Positions 1 through 11,180 of a stretch of DNA of 64,000 nt are shown piece after piece. Position 1 is the stretch's first letter. Every line of letters starts with the position of its first letter. Source of the stretch: Gavia stellata (Eukaryota > Chordata > Aves > Gaviiformes > Gaviidae); assembly GCF_030936135.1 (NCBI RefSeq), contig NC_082616.1:12273001-12337000 (forward strand), given 5' to 3'. Under the pieces are notes generated by a model. The model did no database searches, was not told the origin of the DNA, and saw only the letters and a program-made list of their open reading frames with translations. Position numbers and translations under genes: made by a program.

Positions 1-1070
1 GTGGGTGGTGGAAGAAGGAACAAAGATCTTGCGCTCAGCACCTTGCCTCGCTCCTCTGTCCCCCTCTGCCTCATGGGCAGAAATCTCAGTTTTTGACCCC
101 CCCACCACCTTCTGCCTCTCACCTCTGGCAGCTGGGCACTTTTCACCTTAAATCGCTAGCGACAGTGGGGACCCTGCTGAGCATCACCGTGTGAGGGCTA
201 AAATGCCTGATTTCTATTCCCTCTTACCGTTGCAGGGTTTTTTCCGGGGCGCGGAGGTTAAATGGGGATACCGAGAACGCCAGGGTAATTTTTTCCGTGG
301 ATAGGAAAGGTGGTTTGCAGCGCTGGGGAGCCTTGTGTTCTCCACGCAATTACTTGCGTGATTTTCTGCAGTTGTTGAGTTAAACTGTTTTTGGTTGGGT
401 TTTTTTTTTTTACAAACCTGCTTAACTGACCCCCCCGTCCACAGGGTTTTTTCCTGTTTTTCCTTTAGCCTTGTCCAGGGCTGAGTCTAATCCATGTTGA
501 AGCTCGCGGCAAAACTTTCCCGCGGGGCAGGATCCGGCCCGCTGCTTGCTTCCCAGCCACGGACTGGGGGGGAATCTGGGAAACTATTTTATGCGTTTTT
601 CCAGCTCCATCGTTCGGCGGGGAGACGAGGGGCAGCTCTGCAAAGCCAGCACGCTGCCGGGCAGAGCTGCCAGGGCTGGGGGGGGTCCTGCTCCGGCAGC
701 CGCGGTGGGGTGAAGCCGGCGGCTGTTGGCGGGGGCACGGGGCGAGCGGCGGAGCGGGTGCTGACAGCTTTATGCCCGTGAAATATCAGCGTGCAGCAGC
801 ACTTAGCGTTCCCGCAGGAAGTTTTGCCGGCCTGGGGTCAGAGCTCGGGAGGGCTGGAGGCTGCAGAGCGCCGGGGGGCTGCGTCCCCCCGCATCCCCCC
901 CTTACGTGCTAAGCGAGCTTGCTACCGCGCAGCGTGTCCCCCTCCCGATACGATAGAGCTACGCTGCGGCCTCCAAGGGAAATAAAAATATATGCGTTGT
1001 ATGAACTGTAGCTTTCCTAATGTAAATGGTTCAACCCGCTGTTTTATACGCCCGGCACATTTGTAAATAC

Positions 1071-1083
1071 TTATTTATTTATT
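1071..1083 (+). promoter_or_regulatory. AU-rich element in the candidate 3' UTR
   Basis: Overlapping UUAUUUAUU-type nonamers form TTATTTATTTATT. Such elements recruit proteins that control mRNA decay in short-lived transcripts. It sits about 55 bp before the distal poly(A) signal, a usual place. Its function depends on the block really being transcribed 3' UTR. Confidence 0.4.
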
Positions 1084-1135
1084 GGCAATATACCCTATGC
1101 GATGCACAATCACATGGTGATTTTGCGTGTAGACC

Positions 1136-1141
1136 AATAAA
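1136..1141 (+). terminator. Poly(A) signal AATAAA, + strand
   Basis: Canonical AATAAA followed by a T/G-rich stretch (from about 1144, CTTTTACAGTCTGGTTT), consistent with cleavage near 1155-1165. A second AATAAA lies at 981-986 and could give a shorter transcript. Confidence 0.5.
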
Positions 1142-1165
1142 GCTTTTACAGTCTGGTTTATAGAA

Positions 1166-2104
1166 AGCTGCTAATGAAATATTCTTTCTCTCCCTCCCTA
1201 AAATGACCGTTTTTCCTCACCGAGCACCGGCCCGTCTCGCAGCCAGAGCTCCAGAAGTCACAAACCCCGCTGGAGCCAAAAGAGCTGTGGGTTCTCGGCG
1301 GAGCATCGGGCTGAAAACATTGCCCTGCTGGTTATTTCACCAGCGTGACTAAAATAGAAGGAACGAGCCATAAATCATGGAGAACGAGGCTAACGTTCAA
1401 AGGACAAAGTTAAAACCAAGTAAGCTGGAAATGGCAAATTTAATCCTACCCCAGTGCAGCCAAGCCGGTAATAGCCCCCGTGCTGTTCTTCAGCTCAAGT
1501 TTCTACGGGTATGTGTGTCAAGTACTACTAGAGGTGATGTTTACCTATGGCAAAGAGAATGGGATGCGGTTCTCCCGGGTTTTCTTGTAGAAAACGTGAT
1601 TTTGGTCCCGTGTGTGCTAAAATCCCTTTGCCTGGGAATCTGGGGAAGATTTATTGGTGGGACCTACGGTTTTTCCCTTTCCCCGTTAGCTGAAGGGAGG
1701 TTTGGGACTCCCGGGCACCTGCTCGGTTTGCGTAGTCTCAAGCTCTGATCTCGGTTGTTCAGAACCCCCTTTTTTTTAACGTAAGAGGATCCCGAAGGCG
1801 TCAAATTGATCCTGTGCTCTCAAGGCCCTGCAGAGCTGATGCAGAAGTCCAGTCTGGTCCTACCCCCTCGCTCTGCTACAGATGTAGCAGGGCTGATGGG
1901 CTTCAGCGCTTTTCTCCGTCTTTCAGAGCGTGTTTTGGGAAGGAAGGGGAAAGTTTGTTTTACTGTTCTGGAGGGGCACCCTCCCCATGGCTACCGTCGC
2001 TGTTCGCTAATGCATTTGGAAGTCCTCCTCATCACGGATCCCAGCGGAGGCTCCTCGCTGCTGCAGGTAACAGCAATAATGACTCGGTCGACGTAATTAA
2101 CTGT
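1166..2104. other. Intergenic spacer between convergent 3' ends
   Basis: About 0.9 kb between the candidate + strand poly(A) site and the SSTR4 poly(A) signal. I see no gene. It contains a small perfect inverted repeat (CTGCTACA, GA, TGTAGCAG) at 1873-1890 and a T9 tract at about 1770. Composition is mixed. Confidence 0.5.
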
Positions 2105-2125
2105 CACGGGCCAGTCTTATGGCTT

Positions 2126-2131
2126 TTTATT
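2126..2131 (-). terminator. SSTR4 poly(A) signal (AATAAA on minus strand)
   Basis: TTTATT on the plus strand reads AATAAA on the minus strand, 133 bp after the SSTR4 stop codon. A 3' UTR of roughly 150 nt (about 2105-2263) would result, with the next plausible gene signal only on the opposite strand. Confidence 0.5.
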
Positions 2132-2263
2132 TTGTCGAACGGCACAGCACAAGTGAGGACCGGCGGCGCGGGGCAGGGCAGTTTGCCCCCTCTCCGGCCG
2201 GGGTCCCCTTTGCCCGTGCCTGGTGGAGACGCCCGTCCGGGGGCCGGCGAGGCGCGGGGCACC

Positions 2264-3502
2264 CTAGAAGGCGGTGGTCTTCGTGAGGAGGGGTCCGGGC
2301 TTGCAGCAGGGCTCGGGGTGCACGGGCTCCTGCTGGCAGGGCAGGGGCGGGCACATGCAGCCCTTGTCCTTGTCGTCCCCCCGGGGAGCGGCGCAGTAGT
2401 CGAGGGGCTCTTCCTCCTCCTCCTCCTCGGCGGCCCCTTCCCTGGCGTGGCAGCAGCAGAGGCTGGCGTCGAGGCAGCGGCGCAGCACGCCGTGGAAGGA
2501 GTGCCGGAAATTTTCGGAGAGGAAGCCGTAGAGGATGGGGTTGGCGCAGCTGTTGGAGTAGCTGAGGATGAGGGAGGCGTTGTTGACGGTGGCATTCAGG
2601 TGGCCGGGCAGCAGCAAGTTGACCAGCTGCACCACGTAGAAGGGCATCCAGCAGACCACGAACATGGCGACCACCATCAGCACCAGGCGCGTCAGCTTGC
2701 CCTCGGAGCGCCGGCGCTGCTGCCAGCCCACCCGCTGCGCCACCGCCCGCATCTTGCCCACGATCAGCAGGTAGCACAGCCCCATGGCCAGCACCGGCAG
2801 CAGGAAGCCCAGCAAGGTGGTGTAGACCACAAAAGCGGCCGACCAGGCCGGGCTTGGCCACAGGAGGTTGCAGGCCACCGCTTGGCCGTCATGGGTGGTT
2901 GCTGTACCGGCGAAGATGGGGATGGGCGAAGCCACCAGCAAGGAGAGGAGCCACACGCCCCCGTTGACCATCTTGGCCACCCGAGGACGGCGGTAAGTGG
3001 CTGCCCGCAGCGGGTGCACCACCGCGATGTAGCGATCCAGGCTGAGGACGGTCAAGCAGAAGACGCTGGTGAACATGTTGAGCCCGTCGACACCCAGCAC
3101 GGTGCGGCACAGGGCCCGGCCGAAGGGCCAGTGGTGCAGGGCGGCCGACGTGGCCACGAAGGGGATGCTGAGCATGAATAGTTCATCAGCGATGGCCAGG
3201 TTGAGCAGGTAGATGTTGGTGGCCGTCTTCATCTTGGCGTAGCGCAAGATGACGAAGATCACCAGGGAGTTGCCCAGCAGCCCCAGCAGGCACACCAGGG
3301 CGTAGATGCACTGGATCACCACCATGCCCGCGATCTCGCCCGCCTTGCCGCCCCACTCCGCCTGCCCCTGCTGCCGGCCGGCCTCCCCCGCGGCCACGCT
3401 GGTGTTGGGGGGCACCTCGGAGGCGGCCCAGCTGGATACGGTCCAGAGGGGCGCGCCGGCCGCCTGGGCCCCGGCCAGGAGCTGCTCGGTGTCGGTGCTC
3501 AT
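2264..3502 (-). CDS. SSTR4: Somatostatin receptor type 4
   Basis: A Gi/o-coupled class A GPCR of the plasma membrane that binds somatostatin-14 and -28, lowering cAMP and opening K+ channels. The intact single-exon frame gives 412 residues (human 388). Asn33 (NTS) is a likely glycosylation site. TM1 is about 61-86; D106 is the TM2 sodium-site aspartate; C132 and C211 form the expected disulfide; D139 in TM3 is the ligand-amine contact; DRY is 156-158; CWMP is 284-287 in TM6; NPILY is 321-325 in TM7. The somatostatin-receptor signature before NPILY reads [12 protein letters not shown], with Ser where YANSC is usual. The tail has a cysteine cluster (343-351), seven glutamates (359-365) and a C-terminal T-A-F like the human PDZ-binding end. 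The start chosen is the first in-frame ATG, with A at -3; codons further upstream in frame have no ATG. The gene converges on the candidate THBD tail and is divergent from FOXA2. Confidence 0.97.
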   Translation of the reverse strand: MSTDTEQLLAGAQAAGAPLWTVSSWAASEVPPNTSVAAGEAGRQQGQAEWGGKAGEIAGMVVIQCIYALVCLLGLLGNSLVIFVILRYAKMKTATNIYLLNLAIADELFMLSIPFVATSAALHHWPFGRALCRTVLGVDGLNMFTSVFCLTVLSLDRYIAVVHPLRAATYRRPRVAKMVNGGVWLLSLLVASPIPIFAGTATTHDGQAVACNLLWPSPAWSAAFVVYTTLLGFLLPVLAMGLCYLLIVGKMRAVAQRVGWQQRRRSEGKLTRLVLMVVAMFVVCWMPFYVVQLVNLLLPGHLNATVNNASLILSYSNSCANPILYGFLSENFRHSFHGVLRRCLDASLCCCHAREGAAEEEEEEEPLDYCAAPRGDDKDKGCMCPPLPCQQEPVHPEPCCKPGPLLTKTTAF

Positions 3503-3940
3503 GCTGGGAGGTGGTCCATGGACAGGACACCGCTGGGGTTGGGTGCCAGCCTGCAGGCAGGGCACGGGCAGAGAGAGAAGGGGATGAGAGCTGTGGTGCG
3601 CGGCAGATGCAAAGCACGCTCCCCTGCCTTCTCCCTTGGATCACGGCCACGTGCGTCGGGCCGCTTCGGCCGTGGCCCCCCACTCCCTCCATCTGCCCCC
3701 CTCCCTGCCGGGGCTCCTTCACGTCACTCCTCGGGCAGCAGCATCCCTCTCCAGGTCCTCGAGCATCCCATTTGGGGTCTCGGGGGCGGCGGGCGTGTGT
3801 TAACCGTGCGTGGGGGCACCTCGGCTGCCAGTGGCAAACCGGTGGCGTGGCCTAGGAATCAGTGCCGTTATCCGCCTTAGCAAACCTCTACAAATCTCAA
3901 TGGTTTCGCTAACCCCTGCGGGGAACGCGAAGAGAAACCA
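3503..3940 (-). other. SSTR4 5' flank / 5' UTR up to the gap
   Basis: About 440 bp directly upstream of the SSTR4 ATG, GC-rich, no coding potential of its own. Human SSTR4 has a single coding exon, so this is likely 5' UTR and proximal promoter, but the assembly gap cuts it and no clear start site can be chosen. Confidence 0.4.
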
Positions 3941-4140
3941 NNNNNNNNNNNNNNNNNNNNNNNNNNNNNNNNNNNNNNNNNNNNNNNNNNNNNNNNNNNN
4001 NNNNNNNNNNNNNNNNNNNNNNNNNNNNNNNNNNNNNNNNNNNNNNNNNNNNNNNNNNNNNNNNNNNNNNNNNNNNNNNNNNNNNNNNNNNNNNNNNNNN
4101 NNNNNNNNNNNNNNNNNNNNNNNNNNNNNNNNNNNNNNNN
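3941..4140. other. Assembly gap, 200 N
   Basis: Exactly 200 unknown bases. The second gap in the window is also 200, so the size is a placeholder and the real length is unknown. It lies within the SSTR4 upstream region between GC-rich flanks, a common place for sequencing dropout. Confidence 0.99.
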
Positions 4141-4300
4141 TCCGAGGCGAGGGCCAGCCCCCCCGCCCAGCCAAGGCCCCCTCCCGGGGCGTGCCTGGGG
4201 CAGGGGAAGAGGGCTGTATCTTTAAGATGAAGGAAGGAAGGTCCCCACCAACGGTTCGTTCAGGCGTGGGACCAGTGGGCGTAACTACCTTCGTTAACTG

Positions 4301-4308
4301 TTTAAATA
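4301..4308 (-). promoter_or_regulatory. TATA-like box, minus strand
   Basis: TTTAAATA on the plus strand reads TATTTAAA on the minus strand, in a small AT-rich dip at the edge of the CpG island. If used, initiation would fall near 4270-4277, and the SSTR4 5' UTR would run across the gap. By-eye match only; it could be chance. Confidence 0.25.
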
Positions 4309-4675
4309 CCTGTCACGAGTTGGGGCGGCCGGCCGTGCTCGGGGGGGGCCCCGCGCTGCCGTGACCCACCCTTGGGGCCGGACTGCGCTCGGCTGCGGTG
4401 TTCGGCACCGGGACCCCCCCCCCGGGGGAGCGCCGGCTGCTCTCGCCCGCCCCGTCGCCTCTGCCGCGGCGATCGGCTTTCCCGGTGGGAACGAGGGAAC
4501 GACAGGAGCGGTCCCGGCTCCCCCGCTGGCTCTGCAGCGGCGGACGCGCCCTTCCCCGCCTCCCTCGGCCGCGGGGGCTCCGCCGAGCGCTCCCGGGGCT
4601 CCGCCGAGCGCTTCCCCCGGTTCCGGCGCTGCGGCGGCGGGCGGGCGCTGCAGTCCGGGCGGGGCCCCCCCGCGC

Positions 4676-4756
4676 ACCCCGCCCCCGCATCCCCCCCCGC
4701 ATCCCCCCCCCCCCCGCATCCCCCCCCCGCATCCCCCTCCGCATCCCCCCCGCACC
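4676..4756. repeat. C-rich simple repeat, CATCCC units
   Basis: Degenerate repeats of GCATCCCCCCCC with C-runs of 6-10 bases between CAT or CAC steps. Probably prone to slippage, so length in this assembly may be unreliable. Confidence 0.8.
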
Positions 4757-4810
4757 GGCGGGGCCGCCCGGGCACGGCCGGAGGCGGAGGCCGGTTGCCC
4801 TGGCGACGGC

Positions 4811-4890
4811 CGCATCCCTCCCGCATCCCTCCCGCATCCCTCTCGCATCCCTCTCGCATCCCTCCCGCATCCCTCTCGCATCCCTCCCGC
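4811..4890. repeat. 11-bp tandem repeat GCATCCCTCCC
   Basis: About seven copies of an 11-bp unit (GCATCCCTCCC or GCATCCCTCTC) in a row. Because 11 is not a multiple of 3, all frames stay open through it, which explains the arginine- and proline-rich pseudo-proteins predicted here. Confidence 0.85.
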
Positions 4891-5060
4891 AAGCTCCCCC
4901 CCCCGCCCTGCCTTGCGGGGGGCAGGCAGCTCTCCCCCCCCCCCGCTGGCCGGCGGACCCGCTTGGACAGCGGAGCGGAGCATCCCGCAGCGCCGGGCCC
5001 GCAACGCCCGGGGCGGGGACCAGCCCCGGCCGGGCCCCGAAACCCCTCAGGCACCAAAAA

Positions 5061-6530
5061 TCTCCCCCAAGGTTGAAGCCCACCCTGAATCTCGTGCTGC
5101 AACGAGTAAAGAGGGGCGGAGAGCGCATCCTTTGTTGTTTGGGGGGGTTAAGCAACCGTTGTATTTGGGGCTGCGGGTTTTTGGTGAGAGGGTGAGGGAC
5201 ACCCTTGTGCCGAGGGACCGCGGGCAGCAGCTCAGTGACAGCTCAGCTCTGGGGCAGGGAGGACCACTTCTCATCGCCTGTGGGGCTGAGGACTTTCGGA
5301 CGGTGCAGCCCCAACCCCACGCTCCATCGCTCCCTCCCGGCCCGGGCCATCAAGTGATGGAGCAGAGGACCTTTTTCTCGCTTGTCCACGTCTGGTGCTC
5401 CCAAGTCACCGTGTCGGGTGAGCACCCGTGGGTCGTGGAGGTTTCGGGAAGCCCAGGTGGAGCTGTGAGCTGACAGTGAGCCGGCTGAATGAGCTCGGTG
5501 GTGCGAGGAGCAGCTTCGGACCACACCGGTGGGAATTCAGATAAACGCGTATATTATATTCCTGAGAACAGGCTCGGCGGGCATGGGAAAGCAGGTGCAT
5601 TTTTCTTCTGGGTGCTTAAATATATGACCATAGTTAATTGTGCAGCTGGCAAAGATGTTTTGGCTATGACATCCCGGCTTAAATATCGTGGACGTGGAGA
5701 AGCACAGAAAGTGCTGGTACCCGGAGTTGCAGGGACCACGGAGCGCAGCACCCCGTCTCTGCACGCCGCTCCCCGCCATCTCCATGGGGTGTTCTACCGG
5801 GGGGGGAAAATGAGGCTCCGGTGCGCTGCGATGACACAAAGGTTCCCAGCGTCGGTGGCTGCCGGGCTGGGTGCGGAGGCCCACCGGGGCATGGTGCTCC
5901 AGGGGTTCCTGTTGCAACCGGCGACCGGAAAACGCGTAACAAAACAATGAAAGCGCCTGCAGATTACATTGGCCCCCTCCACCTCCCAGGAGGAACAGGA
6001 AACTTTTAAATGCTCTTTTACTGTAAAGGAGGAAACTCCTTCGCAGTGAGCAGGACTTTTGCCCACATTGTGCTGCTGGTACGAGTCCTTCAGTGGAAAA
6101 GCTTTGGGTGGGGAGAACCAGGGATAAATAACAACTGCCTTGGCTGTAGGGGAACATTTTGCAGTGGCTGGTGCCACCAGAGCCTCCTTGTAGGCGGCTG
6201 CGGCTGCCCCGACGCGGGGCCATTTGTTAGTGCCCTGGGAAGTGCCACTCCAGCGGCTCGGGAGCAGCTCTCCTGGTTGGGGTGATGTCCCAGGGGATCC
6301 TGCCCCTCGTGCCTGTACAGGATGGGTTTTTCTAGAGTGCTTGCTGTGGCTGGAAGGACGACCAGCAGCAACAGTCTTAAACCCTCTCCTGGTGCTGCCC
6401 TCTGTGCCGAGCATACCAGCCTTTACCCTCCCTCCTTCCTTCCAAACCTCGTGGAGCTGAGAGATTTGAGATGAGAGACTCTTCGCCGAGGTGTTTTCGC
6501 TGAATCGGCTAAGAAGCAAAATCAACCTGT
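5061..6530. other. Non-coding, no gene seen
   Basis: Mixed-composition sequence between the SSTR4 CpG island and the AT-rich block at 6.5 kb. Short open frames only, none with recognisable protein features or splice context. No transposon recognised. Confidence 0.5.
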
Positions 6531-7350
6531 CTTCCCTCAAGTGAAGCTATCGGGATGGATAATTTTAAAATGAAACGCAGGTCATTCCCGCCCCGAGATA
6601 GCCTCAAGTGGTATTTAAATAGGTTAAAAAAACCTCCTAACAGCCTGCAATAATAAAAATTGGCTTTGCCAGGTGAAATCTGAAGCCTTCCCTTATCAGT
6701 GTATTGCAAATGCATGACAAGCCGGCACATGGATACGTGTTTTGGATGCCGAGTGTCCACCCACCCGAGCCTGCACCCTATTGCCGTAAAGCCGGGCGAG
6801 CACGCCTGCCCTTTTCCAGGCCTGCCTGACGTGACCGGCGTGCAACGGGGGCTGCGCGCACCCTCCTGCTCGCGCGGGCGGCTCTCCCCCTGACAGCAAC
6901 CTGCCATCGCCGCCAGCTCCGTATTGTAAGCCCAAGCCTTGCTTTCTTTTTGCTGGCCGCAACAAAAAAATACACCTTGAAATACGGACAAAAGAGTTAA
7001 AAACGGCCAATGAAAATGCCCTGTTCTTTGATCAAAGTGAAAACCCAAGGAAACACAGTGCTGGGCAGAACAGACGGTGGGGTTTTTCTCCTTTTAGGTT
7101 GGGGTTTTTTTTAAATCTTTTCCTTAAAAAAGAAAGGTAGTTTCAAAATGGAACAGGTGAAATATTCCAATGTGAAAATGTCTGAAAAATATACTTTAAA
7201 ATAGCCCCCAGCTATTACCCCGCGGTGCAAAGGGGGGTGCCGGCCCATGCCGCCTTCCGTGGCCCCGGGGACGCTGGTCTGGAGGAGCTGCATACGGATG
7301 TACCCAGCGGGAACAAAGACATGGGAATAACATGAGATCGTGTCGAATCA
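6531..7350. promoter_or_regulatory. AT-rich candidate conserved element
   Basis: Locally AT-rich DNA in GC-rich surroundings, with a TCAAGTGG motif (NKX2-type consensus) at 6604-6611 followed by ATTTAAAT, and several TAAT- and TTTAAA-type cores. Such islands are often conserved enhancers near developmental genes. No coding potential. The call rests on composition and motif inspection alone; a cross-species alignment would be decisive. Confidence 0.3.
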
Positions 7351-10300
7351 GCCCCATTTCCATACCTCAGTGTTGATGACGAGGAACGTATCATTTCCTT
7401 CAGTTAACGGTCCGCACGGCTATTATCTCATTACTACCAACTCACAGCTGGTTTCTAATCTGATTAGAGCAGGGACACGCCGAGGGCTTTGCAGAGGTAA
7501 ACCCGCCCCGGGAAGGCTCCTCTCCGCCGGGCTGGACCCTGCAAGCTGCCGGGGCCGAAGGCGTGCGCTTGAGATCTGGGGTCACCGTGCCGTTACAAAG
7601 TGCAACCGCTTCGTCAGCATCCAGGAGCTGCTTTCTCAGCTAAAGATAGGCTAATCCCTGCAGTAAGAGCTGAATTAATATAAAAATGACACTGCTAAAT
7701 GCACGTTTTCTCTGTTCTTAGTCTTTCAGGCTTGAATATAAAATCTGAACATCTTTGCTTTGCAGCCTTTCAATACATCCCCCTCTGGTTTTAGCTATGA
7801 GAAGCCAAAACCCTTTGCATACCAAAACCTCCGCTGGAATATGGCGCGTTTGTGAAGGAGGAGAAGGAAACGCCGTCAATTATTACCTCCAAAACGAGCT
7901 GACGGAAAGTGAGTTGAAACCAGTGAAACACAAAGACATGTTTTGGGTTTCTGATTGTGCAACGGCACAGAGAAACGTGGGGCTCCTCCCCAGAATCTCT
8001 GGCTCCTGCAGCGAGGACGTGCGATGCTTCACGGCCGTGTTACGAGAACCAGCAGCTCAAGGCAGAGCGCAGCGTCAGAAAACTCCAAGTTTTTCCCCAA
8101 CTTCAAAGTGCCCATAGTAGGAGCATCACCCACTGCCGTTTGAAGTCAGGGAGAGGCGTCAGCCCCGCCAGCTGTTTGAAATTTGGCATTTTAAGTGGTA
8201 TTATTGTTAGATTTTTCCCAGAAAGCTCTCTCTTGCAATTAGCTAAATGAAAAGCAAGTGCTCATGCTGGAGAGAGGCACTCCAAAAAACGACCTGCCAG
8301 CTGGGCACCCCCTTGCCACTGCTGTCCACGGCCGGGGACACCCCGCCGCCCGCGATGCCCGGCTCCGTCTGCTTTGTGTCGTGGAGAGCCTCTGGGTACC
8401 GGAGAGCAAGGAGCGGAGGATGCGCCCGGCACCAGGCTGGATTCAGATGTCTCCCGACATATCGGTGCGTGGTAAGGGGTTTAATGGGAGCGGGTGAATA
8501 AAATCATCTCGTGACATTGTTGTTGCTGTCTGTGTTTGAGTTCCTGTGCGCTTTCCTCTAAGAAAGTCAAAGCAATGAAAAAAAAAATAGGAATTTGCCT
8601 CAGGCTTTGCCCTGAAGGCTGTTACCGTTGTCTTTCCCACACTTACAAAACGTTCACTGAAAAATTCAGCCCAGCTCCGCTGCCAGAGGACAGGACGCTA
8701 CACGCTGCCACTGCGTTAGGGGCATTTTGCTCTCCCGCGGCACATGGCCGTTTCTACAAATTGTCTTTGCAACAGAAACGCGTTTCACACAAATGACAAT
8801 GGAGTTCGTGGAGATGCGGCCAGTTTCTGCAGGGCTGGGGATTTCCTGGCAGAGCGCAGATATCCTTTGTTACGGAAAGCAGGGACGCCACACCTTTGGG
8901 GGGGCCCAGTGAGCTGCACCGGCACCGGGAACGCCCGTGCCCTTTGGGAGCCCCATCCTCGCCCGGGCAGCGCCGAGCAGGGGGTGGCTGTGGCCGGTGG
9001 GGAACTGCCTCTCTCCTGCCTTCTCCTCCATAACGCAAACAAAAGCGAACGACTTGCACATCCACCGACGGTTCTTGCATTTTCATAAAAAATCCTCCCC
9101 TTGTTCCCAGCCGTCGCATTGCAAAAGTAGAGCTTTTTCAAAGTAAGCAACACCTGCCCTGTGCAGGAAAACCGCCCGCTCCATGAGGTCCCCCCCAGCC
9201 CTTGCTGCGCTCTTTGCTGCAAATACCCTGGTAGGTTTTCTTCTGGCCTCGGGGGCCGAGTTGCACCCCCAGGCAGGGCCCCACTGGGTTGCGAAGCCGG
9301 ATCCGAGTCCCCCAAAAGATGCTGTGCGGAGTAACACGTCTTATGCAAAACCAGGGAAGGAAGCGTTACTGGGGTCCCGAAAAACCTGCTTCATTTCTCA
9401 GGTACAGCCACTAAAACTGATTCTTGACACCGCATTTTGGTGGCCCCAGGGACGGGATGGCTTTCCCCGCCACGCTTTCCATCGCGTCCCGAGACGCCTG
9501 CAGCGCTCGGTCCCTCGAGCAGGGAAAGGGCAGACCCCGGGAAGGGGGGGGTGTTGCCATAGCTTTTTGGGTGCGTTGGTTCGCACAAGTCTGATAGATG
9601 GGCAGCGGGTGAGTTATGGCTGTCCCCCTCCTGGGAGGATGTCACCCCCACCCTTCCCTTCGGGCGCCGGGCTGAGCCGCCGGATGGGATGCTCCTCCCG
9701 GCCGCCCCGCTGCCAGCACCCGGCTCCTTCCCTCCCGACCCCTTCCCGCCCCGGCCCCGCGGGGACCTGTGAGCCCCTGATGTGCCGCAGCATCCCGCAG
9801 CGCCGCGGGAGAAACTCAGGGTCTTAAATACAACTTTGGCGTTTATGGATGGAGCCGGCGGGTCTGCAGCCCGGCCAGGGAGCCGCAACACGGGGCAGAG
9901 AGCGGGCAGAGCTTTAGCTGAAGCCGGCTGGCTCCGCGTCGTCTGCCGGAGTAACCCAGAGGGGAAGGATGGGAGAAGGAGACGCTGGAGCGACGCTGAG
10001 CTCCGGGGCGTCGCTTTGAGCCCCACCACCATCAGGAGGTGGGGACGCATTTTCGGGGGGCTGGGAGAGGCAGCCTGGGCCCTGCCTAATATTTTGGGCA
10101 GCACCGCAGGCAGCCTTCGTGCCGGCAGCCTTCCCGCTCCCTCGCAGCCGCTTGCGGCGAGCGGGCGATGCTATGGGGGCGGCCGGGCAGGGGGATGCAC
10201 GGTGGGCAGCTGTTGGCGCGTGGACACTCGGGGAGCCCCCGAGCAGGGTCCCCCCCATCCCGAAAGCTGCGAGATGACAGATGCCGCATCCTGCCTTTGT

Positions 10301-10740
10301 TCGCAGTGGGTGGAGGGGCTGGGAGGCGCCGACAGCATCACCCCCAGCTCCCCCGGCCCCGGGAGAGCCGGCCTCTGCAGCCAGAGAGGATCTTTCCTTT
10401 TTTTTCTCCGGGTTATCTCAGGAAATCAGGCCGGGGACACAGGTCGGAGGTTTATCCCGAGCACACAAGCATGGAAAGGGGAGGTCTTGCCTTGTCCGTG
10501 CGGGCAGCGCAGGCTGGGAGGCGGGTGCTGGGGGGGTCCCTGCCCAAGGGCAGCACCTTCTGCCGGCACCTGCTTTCCTGCCGCAGCGCCTGCACCCAAA
10601 GCATCGTCAAGATATTATCTTAATCGCGGCTCGGGTTGTGTTGGTGGGGTACCCCAAATCTTGTTTCAGCGCTGCTCCTGAGCTGAATAACTGCTTGAGT
10701 GAGGTACCAAAAGGAAATCCAGCACTTTCTAATGACCACT
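7351..10740. other. Non-coding, no gene seen
   Basis: Alternating GC-rich and AT-rich segments. A moderately AT-rich stretch lies at about 7660-7760, and CpG-rich segments at about 8900-9000 and 9680-10250. The open frames are short or stop-poor by composition; none shows a known domain. No interspersed repeat was recognised. Confidence 0.5.
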
Positions 10741-11180
10741 GTTAACCGCTCGGAGGAAAAATGTAGAGAAAAGTCCCTTTTTCAGAAAAAAAAGTCTTTT
10801 ACTCTGAAAAAGCCTTCACTTTCGTAGGAGGTGGGGCCTCTGAAAAGAAAAGCCGCTGAAAATACCTTTGCCGATTGATGCCCCCGAGTGTCAGTCTGGC
10901 TAGAAGTTAAAGTCATTCTGAAATTTAAATTGAGCATCAGAGAGCTTAACGTATTGCCTCAAATGCTTCCCATTTATAAATGGCAATTTTATTCTTGGAG
11001 GGGCCTGGAAGCGGGGGGCCCTGAGCACCCTCGCGGGGAGGAGATACCCGAACACCGCAGTAGCTGACGTACAGAGATGTGGGGTAGCGGAGTAGGACAA
11101 GCAGAGAGATGGTGTAATGGGAGCCTGCAAGGAGTCCTTTTAAACCGCAGAAATTAAACCCCGGGCCAACAGCGGGTGCT
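10741..11180. other. AT-rich block with a small inverted repeat
   Basis: AT-rich segment containing a perfect 10-bp inverted repeat, CTTTTTCAGA (10777-10786) and TCTGAAAAAG (10803-10812), with a 16-nt loop. No gene. It could be a regulatory island like those near FOXA2, or simply low-complexity DNA. Confidence 0.35.

Larger units (their letters stand above)
1..1165 (+). other. Candidate 3' UTR of a + strand gene (THBD by synteny)
   Basis: No coding frame here resembles a known protein. The end of the block looks like a mature 3' UTR: it turns AT-rich after about 975, carries AATAAA at 981-986, an AU-rich stability element (TTATTTATTTATT) at 1071-1083 and a second AATAAA at 1136-1141. In mammals the gene next to SSTR4, convergent with it on the far side from FOXA2, is THBD (thrombomodulin), a single-exon gene with a long AU-rich 3' UTR. 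With SSTR4 on the minus strand and FOXA2 on the plus strand, a plus-strand THBD would end just here. This is inference from order and 3' end signals; the coding region would lie before base 1. Positions about 490-960 are GC-rich and may be UTR or unrelated. Confidence 0.4.
4141..5060. promoter_or_regulatory. CpG island upstream of SSTR4
   Basis: Very GC- and CpG-rich block starting right after the gap. It includes C-rich simple repeats at 4676-4756 and 4811-4890. As it lies 0.6-1.6 kb upstream of the SSTR4 start on the minus strand, it is the natural candidate for the SSTR4 promoter region. An unannotated + strand transcript cannot be excluded. No convincing protein is encoded, although the lack of stop codons gives long frames on both strands. 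Confidence 0.5.

Noticed and set aside
1814-3181. 455-codon plus-strand frame antisense to SSTR4
   Set aside because: Shadow of the SSTR4 coding sequence on the opposite strand; no protein similarity of its own.
3503-3565. Extended SSTR4 N-terminus starting at 3565
   Set aside because: The codon at 3563-3565 is GTG, not ATG. The first in-frame ATG is at 3502 and has a good start context.
4141-5155. Several 200-280 codon frames on both strands
   Set aside because: Produced by the 11-bp and C-rich repeats and CpG-island composition.
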